Source: Clostridia bacterium
Lineage (GTDB): Bacteria; Bacillota_A; Clostridia; Oscillospirales; Acutalibacteraceae
Reading direction: 5' to 3'
DNA: 7,506 nt
Assembly: GCA_017503305.1 (NCBI GenBank)
Contig: JAFVTJ010000078.1
Coordinates: forward strand, 1-7,506
Shown: piece after piece, positions 7,494 through 7,506 of the stretch
How the letters are laid out: each line of letters opens with the position of its first letter
Numbering within the stretch: position 1 is the stretch's first letter
The notes under the pieces: model-generated
Databases searched by the model: none
Told to the model about the DNA's origin: nothing
Seen by the model: the letters and a program-made list of their open reading frames with translations, nothing else
Translations under genes and position numbers: made by a program

Positions 7494-7500
7494 TTTTTTT
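7478..7500 (+). terminator. Terminator-like hairpin reading toward the plus strand
   Basis: TGCCCC (7478-7483), loop TAAA, GGGGCA (7488-7493), then seven T in a row (7494-7500) form a canonical intrinsic terminator on the plus strand. On the minus strand the T-run becomes an A-run in front of the hairpin and no T-tract follows, so it would not stop infC transcription. No plus-strand gene in the window needs it. It may end an antisense or small RNA over 7371-7500, act against incoming transcription, or be part of a repeat element. Confidence 0.6.
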
Positions 7501-7506
7501 ATTTGC

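Overview
The window is a single minus-strand block of eight housekeeping genes from a low-to-moderate GC Gram-positive bacterium. It is most likely a clostridial Firmicute, possibly of the Ruminococcaceae/Oscillospiraceae group. That placement is an inference from the infC-rpmI-rplT order, the dprA-topA-trmFO order known from Firmicutes, the folate-dependent TrmFO, and strong GGAGG-type ribosome binding sites. No transposase, phage gene, tRNA, rRNA or CRISPR array is visible.

The order below follows transcription, from right to left. At 7346-7506 lies the untranslated region upstream of infC. Most of it (7371-7500) is an unusual GC-rich chain of five hairpins whose last hairpin plus T-run is oriented as a plus-strand terminator. 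Then come infC (IF3), rpmI (L35) and rplT (L20), the classic IF3/ribosomal protein operon. infC has no ATG, GTG or TTG start in a usable place and appears to start at ATC or ATT. A minus-strand intrinsic terminator at 6147-6186 follows rplT directly.

Beyond that terminator is a tightly packed group: a SpoU/TrmH-family RNA 2'-O-methyltransferase, dprA, topA, trmFO and plsX. plsX runs off the left edge. Its junctions are a 4-nt ATGA overlap, a 2-nt gap and two identical TAAAATG junctions with a 1-nt gap, so the five genes are probably co-transcribed and translationally coupled. I see no promoter of its own in the 62 nt before the group. Read-through of the rplT terminator, or a promoter inside rplT, may feed it.

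Functionally the window joins translation initiation and 50S assembly (IF3, L35, L20) to RNA modification (2'-O-methyltransferase, tRNA m5U54 by TrmFO), DNA handling (DprA, topoisomerase I) and phospholipid synthesis (PlsX). The points most worth a second look are the hairpin chain before infC, the non-canonical infC start, and a His in place of the usual motif-I Arg in the methyltransferase. Start sites of topA, dprA and the methyltransferase are placed downstream of the longest possible ORF on ribosome-binding-site and junction evidence.
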